From: Gryganskiella cystojenkinii
Lineage: Eukaryota; Mortierellomycota; Mortierellomycetes; Mortierellales; Mortierellaceae
Reading direction: 5' to 3'
DNA length: 64,000 nucleotides
Assembly (NCBI GenBank): GCA_015852425.1
Contig: JAAAIG010000041.1
Location: 1 to 64,000 of the forward strand
The notes beneath the pieces were generated by a model that worked only from the letters and a program-made list of their open reading frames with translations, did not search any database and had not been told where the DNA came from. How positions within the stretch are numbered: position 1 is the first letter of the stretch; each line of letters starts with the position of its first letter. Positions 58,757 through 64,000 of the stretch are shown here, in pieces. Position numbers and translations under genes: made by a program.

Positions 58757-61043
58757 ATGGTACGGACATCAGCACCAAAAGCAAACAACGGGAAACGCCA
58801 ACTTCCAGGCGGACAGGAATAATGCAAATGTGACAACCCGATGAACTATCCTCTAATGCGTAGACATGTCCTGTTTCTGTTTGGTTTCCATAGGGTATTC
58901 TGGAGAAGATTGCCGACATCGAGAGGGAGATCTCGAAGACTCAGAAGAACAAGGGTAAGGTTCATCTCGGCCATTATAAAGCCCTACTGTTTGAAGGACC
59001 TTTTTTTGTGGCCTCGCCGGAAAGAACTAATGCGTCGACAAGAGCAAGTAAGCAATGGGCACTACCTAACAAACGCTTTTTCTCCTCGCTGTTCTTGAAT
59101 GATAGCTACGGAGTACCATTTGGGTCTGTTGAAGGCCAAGTTGGCCAAGTACCGTGTCCAGCTCTTGGATCCCGGCAAGACTGCCGCAAAGGTACAGGGC
59201 GAGGACTTGATTATTAAATGGTTTCCGTTTCCTGTATCGAACACGGTCCTCGTTATTACCATGTACTAATACGGCGCTTGATGTTTGTCTGTCGATCTAT
59301 CAACAACAATAGGGAGAGGGATTCGATGTCATGAAATCAGGAGACGCCCGTGTCGCTCTCATCGGTTTTCCCTCGGTCGGAAAATCAACGCTGTTGAATA
59401 AGTTGACCAACACTCACTCGGAGGCCTGTGCATATGAGTTCACGACCTTGACGTGTATTCCTGGAAAGATTGAGTACAACGGAGCCAATATTCAGCTTTT
59501 GGATTTGCCCGGTATTATCGAGGGAGCCTCGCAAGGAAAGGGTCGTGGTCGCCAGGTAAACAAAGGAATTGCATGATCTGGATTACGAAGCCTCTTGCGG
59601 ATAGGTACGATGGTTCGTTCACGGCAGAAAGACTTTTATGAGGGATTGACGCTTTCTGGTATTGTTCTGGACCCTTCCTGTTATAGGTCATTGCTGTCGC
59701 CAGAACCGCAGATTTGATCATGATCATGTTGGACGCCACGAAATCGGCTCATCAGAAGGAACTCTTGGAGGCTGAATTGGAGGCTGTCGGTATCCGTTTG
59801 AATACGCAGAGGCCGAACGTCTACTTTAAGATCAAGACTGGAGGCGGAATTAGTTTCAACGCGACCTGCAAACTGACCACTTTATCGGAAAAGACTGTTA
59901 ACCTCATTCTTCACGATTACAGTAAGTCGAGTGGTGTGTCTGTCTCCATGCTGGTTCCACACTTTGGGATTGCGATGACAATTCAGGCGGGAGCTCCTCT
60001 ATGGTTGCGCGGACTAATACGGTTTTTGTATTTCCAAAAACTTTCTTAGGAATTTTCAATGCCGAGGTCTTGATTCGCGAGGATATCACTGTCGACGAGT
60101 TCATTGACATCGTGCTCGGAAACCGCAAATACATCAACGCTATCTACGTAAGTCTTGCTGGTTTTCTTTTAATATTATTTGTATCTTGAGGAGGGAAGAA
60201 ACGGACAGGGTGCAAAGGCTTAAATGCCAAAAATACTCATCTTACTAAGATACTCTTCCTACATGTGTATACTCTTTCAGTGTTACAACAAGATCGATTC
60301 GGTCACGATCGAACAAGTCGACGAATTAGCACGTACGCCCAAGACGGTCGTGTTCTCGTGTGAGATGGACCTTAATCTGGAATTCTTGGTCGAGACGATC
60401 TGGAAGAACCTGAACTTGCTCCGTGTATATACCAAGAAGAGAGGCGAATACCCTGATTTCGAGGGAGGGTTGATCATCCGTGCTGGCTCGACCATTGAGC
60501 ACGTCGTAAGTTTGTGTTTTTTTTTTGGTTGCTCTCTTTGTTTATGGTTTCATGTCAGAAAGTCCAAGTTGAATAGGTCTAACCTTTTTCGCGAGAGAGG
60601 AAAACGATTGACCCGCAGAGATGAATCTTTTACTCGGCGCTGCTTTTACTGAATCATTTATTATTTTTTTGACTTCGTCGTCTTTTTTTCTTCTTTTTAT
60701 GCTCTGGCTCTTGGATTAGTGTCACGCTATCCATCGGTCTTTAGTAGCAGAGTTCAAGTATGCTCTGGTCTGGGGTCGATCTGCAAAGCATAACCCTCAA
60801 CGTGTGGGACTTTCCCATCTGGTTGACAATGAGGATGTGGTGAGTTTATGCACAGTGATTATTTTTTTCACTTTTTGCCATTGTTGTTTTTGGGAGAGTG
60901 TATTAAAAAAAAGAAAAAGAAGAAATATTGGGATCAGAGAAGAAACCTGATTCCTGTTCAATTGACAATTTCAAAACATCTAACTCTGAGGATCCCTTTG
61001 TCTAATCTGGTTCATATAGATCCAAGTCGTCAAGAGACGTTAA
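58757..61043 (+). CDS. RBG2: DRG2/Rbg2-type developmentally regulated GTPase
   Basis: DRG GTPases associate with ribosomes; DRG2/Rbg2 pairs with a DFRP2/Gir2 partner. Exons 58757-58759, 58894-58954, 59106-59191, 59313-59555, 59687-59921, 60050-60147, 60281-60505, 60720-60839 and 61020-61043 give 364 residues (human DRG2 364). The first coding exon is just the ATG, followed by GTACGG. It must be so because the DRG2 N terminus starts GILEKI directly at the next exon. The N-terminal helix-turn-helix contains [22 protein letters not shown]1 is GFPSVGKST (68-76), G3 is DLPGIIEGA and G4 is NKID. The C-terminal TGS domain includes [22 protein letters not shown] and ends [21 protein letters not shown] and GGGISFN place it in DRG2, not DRG1. 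Confidence 0.95.
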
Positions 61044-61080
61044 AAGAGAATGTTGTCCAAGAAGCGATTTTTGTCAAATA

Positions 61081-61086
61081 AATAAA
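61081..61086 (+). terminator. Polyadenylation signal AATAAA of DRG2
   Basis: Overlapping AAATAAATAAAA starts about 35 bases past the stop codon, a typical 3' processing signal. Confidence 0.5.
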
Positions 61087-61867
61087 ATGTATATCTTGCA
61101 ATCCGACAAAGATTAAGAGTATCTGGGCGAAGTTAAAGTCAAGCCAGAAAAAAGCCCAAGGAATGCTTGTGTCCATTGGATAGAGTCGAATGCAGGTCTT
61201 GTGGGACCGTCCTGTGAGCGAACAAGGTGGCTGAAAGAACAATTAGAAAACGTCCAGTTTGGGGGTGCCTTCTTTGGTCAATTGATACAGAAAAGGCCGG
61301 GTTCATTTCCGGGGAATGAATGGGGAGAAAAAAAGGTGGACAGACCGCACAAGGCTCTGCTCCGATGGTTCACACAAAAATAAAGAGACTTTTTTTACAA
61401 TTTGGCGGAGTGTTTTGAGTTTTGAAAGTGTGTTTTTGAGCAATAAAAAGTGGTTTTGCCTACGCCGATTTGTTTTGTCGGTGGCATGAAAGGAGGAGAT
61501 ATACAAAGGATGGAAGGTTTGGACGTTTTCCATTCTAAATTTGAGCCACCCAGGCTCAGGTATTTCCATGTGTATTGAAGGGGGGACCGAGAATTCGATA
61601 TTTCAGGCACAAAGAACGGCGCGCCCATTACCAAGGGAAGAGACTATTTTTTGACAAACTGGGCGTTGACAAACTTCGTGCTCTTTAACCGCTCTTCTCT
61701 CTCTCTTTACCCTGCCCTCCCTCCTCCTTCAACCTCTCTCTTCTCTTCCTCTTTTCTTGGCTCCATTTCCCCCCACATTTCCCTCATCCGTCTGGGGTCG
61801 AACTCTGAACTCTTGTCATCTTTCCCATCAGACTCATTTCATCGTCGAGAAAAGTAATAAAAGCAGG

Positions 61868-63973
61868 ATGAGACTCATCTCGATCGCATCCGCTTTCGCT
61901 CTCCTCGGAGCTGCAGGGTCACTTGTCTCTGCAGCAAACCCAGGACCGACCTTCGGTCACTCCGCCATCTTGATCGACAACACAGTCTTTATCCAGGGAG
62001 GCATTACACCTGGCAACACGCCCTCGAAAGCAGCCTTTTCACTCTTGCTGGACAGCAACAAATCACTCACGAACGCGAACTTACTCGATATCACAGACCT
62101 GAGCAGTTTTACCGCTCGAGATTTCCATGGCTCGGTCGACACTCTTGGAGGACTGATGGTCAACTGCGGTACTCTCGATGGCGTTGGGACGGTTCTAACC
62201 TGTGATGCTTTCAACGTGGCGAGGTACAACAGCTCGGTCTTGACCGGTATCCCGGACACGGTTCAGGGTAGAGGTGGTATGGCCGTCACGGTCTCGGACC
62301 AGAGAGCTTACTTTTTGGGAGGATCAAACAGTAATTTTACAGATGCCTCGAAGGGCTTCTCGACTGCAATGGATATCTTGATGGTGACTACAAGTCTGAA
62401 CTGGCGCAAGGGTACCGACATGCCCACGGCGACTCGATTCCATACCGCAACCTGGGTTGATGGCACAAACGTTGGTGGGCTGGTGGTCTTGGGAGGTCAA
62501 ATCCTGGGCGGAGCTGCTGTGAGCATGAACAATGCAGCTCTCTTTATCAAGTCGGTCTGGTCCACAAGGTCTGTTTCTTTCGTCACTCTTTTTTCATTGT
62601 TTTTTTTCTGTTTTTTTGCTCTCCTGCTCTCGGGTTTTCTTTTCACGCTACTTTTTTTTCCAGGAATTTTTAATGACCTTGATCAAACACAAAACAACAA
62701 AACCCCGGGCCAATTTGGATAAACCCTTTCGCTCTCTCTCTCTCTCTCGCCCTCTTTCTAACCGCGTAATTCTCTTTCGAAAAAAAACCTCCCATAACAC
62801 TAGAGCGATTGTAGGGGACGCAATCCCAGCAAGATATGGACATTCTGCGGTCTTAAACGCGAAGGGGACCATCTTTGTCTATGGAGGCAGAACCAACGCG
62901 ACCGGACCAGCCCTGAACGATCTGTTCATGCTCGACACCACCGCTGCGACCTGGGCGTGGAAGAAATTGGTCGTCCCGACTGCAGAGCCTCGTGCCTTCC
63001 ATGCCTCGGTCTTATTACCGGACGGAAACACAATCTTGCACACCTTTGGAATGAGTGGCGCTGGTCCCGAGACGGCCGTGAACACGTTCTCGAGTTATCA
63101 AATTGACAAGAATGCCTGGATTGCGGCTGCGGCTCCACCCCCAGCAACGGTCGCGACCACTTCTCCTAATAAGTTGCCAGGTAGGCACAATTACGGAAGA
63201 AATATATGTATTTTTATGGGGGGAAGGGGAAGCTTGTGCACACGTCCGAGCACTCTTTGAGTTTAACGCGATATTGTCCCACATGAAATATTTTAGACAC
63301 AAATAACAGGCCCGGAGATCCTAACTTCAAACACCCAGGTGTGGAAAATGGTGATGACAAGAAGAAGGCTCCGATTGGAATGATTGTCGGTATCGCCGTT
63401 GGTGGTATCGTCGTTTTGGTCGCCGCCGGCCTTTTGTTCCAACGTCAACGGAAGCGTCGTGCCGCCGGAGGCGCTAAACGAACAAAATCTGCTGCTGCTG
63501 GATTGGCTGGAGAGGATGGCAAAGGTAACACTGGAAGCAAATTGGGTCGGTCCTTCACGATTCGTAAGCCCGACGAAGCATACTTGGTTGTGGGCGATAA
63601 TGATCCGAATGAGCCCTATTATGGTGACCTCGACAACCAGAAGTCTTTACCGCTGAACTATCACCAGGAACAGGTTCATCAGCAAAAGCAACAGCAAAAA
63701 CAATCACAGTCTTATCAAGAGTACGAGTTGAACGATACGAGACGATTCCAGAACTCGCCTGACATTGCCGAGACCCAGCGGATGGTCGAAGAGGAACAAC
63801 GCAAGATGATGAAGAGTTATCAACAAATGTCGGCAGAATTCTCCGGGAGCCAGAATCCGATCCTGAACGAGAGTCGGAGCAGCCCTAGAACAAGGCAATC
63901 TTCGCCTTACCAACAGCAGCAACAAGGAGGCTATGGTGGCCACAAGGACGAATACAACGATCATCGTTTCTGA
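61868..63973 (+). CDS. Kelch-repeat single-pass membrane surface protein
   Basis: Exons 61868-62568, 62804-63180 and 63297-63973 give 584 residues. A signal peptide covers residues 1 to about 23 (hydrophobic, ending VSAAN). The ectodomain carries Kelch-type blades with GHSAILIDNTVFIQGG, RGGMAVTVSDQRAYFLGG, RFHTATWV-GGLVVLGGQ, RYGHSAVLNAKGTIFVYGG and RAFHASVLLPDGN, spread over about residues 28-340, so a beta-propeller outside the cell is likely. A short Pro/Asn/Gly linker leads to one transmembrane segment at about 386-407 (IGMIVGIAVGGIVVLVAAGLLF), then an Arg/Lys stop-transfer cluster. The cytoplasmic tail is about 175 residues, Gln/Ser-rich, with a charged helix (ETQRMVEEEQRKMMKSYQQM). Such Kelch membrane proteins are common in Mortierella-type fungi, role unknown. 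The first intron starts GTCTGT, an unusual but possible donor. The last codon lies 27 bases before the window end. Confidence 0.9.
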
Positions 63974-64000
63974 GAGAGGGGGAGAGGGCAAAGGAAGTAA

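Overview
The window is a piece of nuclear genome from an early-diverging, filamentous-type fungus, most likely a Mucoromycota or Mortierellomycota (Mortierella-like) species. Most genes are cut by several short GT-AG introns. The protein set is typically fungal: Gti1/Pac2 regulator, Kelch and GPI-type surface proteins, INO1, THR4. Two genes, a ferritin and a GDP-mannose 4,6-dehydratase, are generally absent from Dikarya but found in early-diverging fungi. The order-level assignment is inference; no ribosomal or phylogenetic marker was compared. I found 23 protein genes with good support and one probable decayed gene. No tRNA, rRNA, transposon, CRISPR array or viral element was recognised.

Layout. 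0.7-1.6 kb: secreted, probably GPI-anchored protein (+). 2.6-3.9 kb: decayed Asn/Ser-rich reading frame (+). 4.1-5.7 kb: REV7 (-), head-to-head with eIF3g at 6.0-7.4 kb (+). 7.9-9.9 kb: INO1 (-). 10-12.5 kb: no gene. 12.5-13.6 kb: 3-methyladenine DNA glycosylase (+). 13.8-15.5 kb: GMD (-). 16.0-17.8 kb: Gti1/Pac2 regulator (-). 17.9-24.6 kb: about 6.8 kb with no recognisable gene and one assembly gap. 24.6-25.8 kb: ferritin (-). 26.7-31.1 kb: TBC Rab-GAP (+). 31.3-33.2 kb: threonine synthase (-). 33.7-34.6 kb: tandem double-psi-beta-barrel secreted protein (-). 36.1-37.0 kb: Smr protein (+). 37.5-39.5 kb: FYVE/RING ubiquitin ligase (+). 39.7-41.6 kb: RbAp46/48-type histone chaperone (+). 42.0-44.4 kb: F-box protein (+). 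44.7-45.1 kb: EMC6 (-). 45.6-46.9 kb: Aly/REF mRNA export factor (+). 48.1-49.9 kb: RING-CH membrane ligase (+). 50.2-54.0 kb: ITC1-type ISWI subunit (-). 55.0-56.3 kb: linker histone H1 (+). 56.9-58.5 kb: EB1 (+). 58.8-61.0 kb: DRG2/Rbg2 GTPase (+). 61.9-64.0 kb: Kelch membrane protein (+).

Functional grouping. There is no operon logic, but some themes recur: chromatin (RbAp48, ITC1, H1), ubiquitin ligases (FYVE-RING, F-box, RING-CH), DNA repair (REV7, glycosylase), translation and RNA (eIF3g, Aly/REF, DRG2, Smr), and cell surface (three secreted or anchored proteins). ITC1 and H1 are divergently transcribed from a shared region of about 1 kb, and REV7 and eIF3g from only 307 bp.

Exon boundaries were set by eye from splice sites, reading-frame continuity and remembered family conservation. 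No alignment or search was run. I did not find a clearly new multi-gene system. The most unusual items are the enlarged REV7, an ATG-only coding exon in DRG2, GC-AG introns, and the decayed gene.
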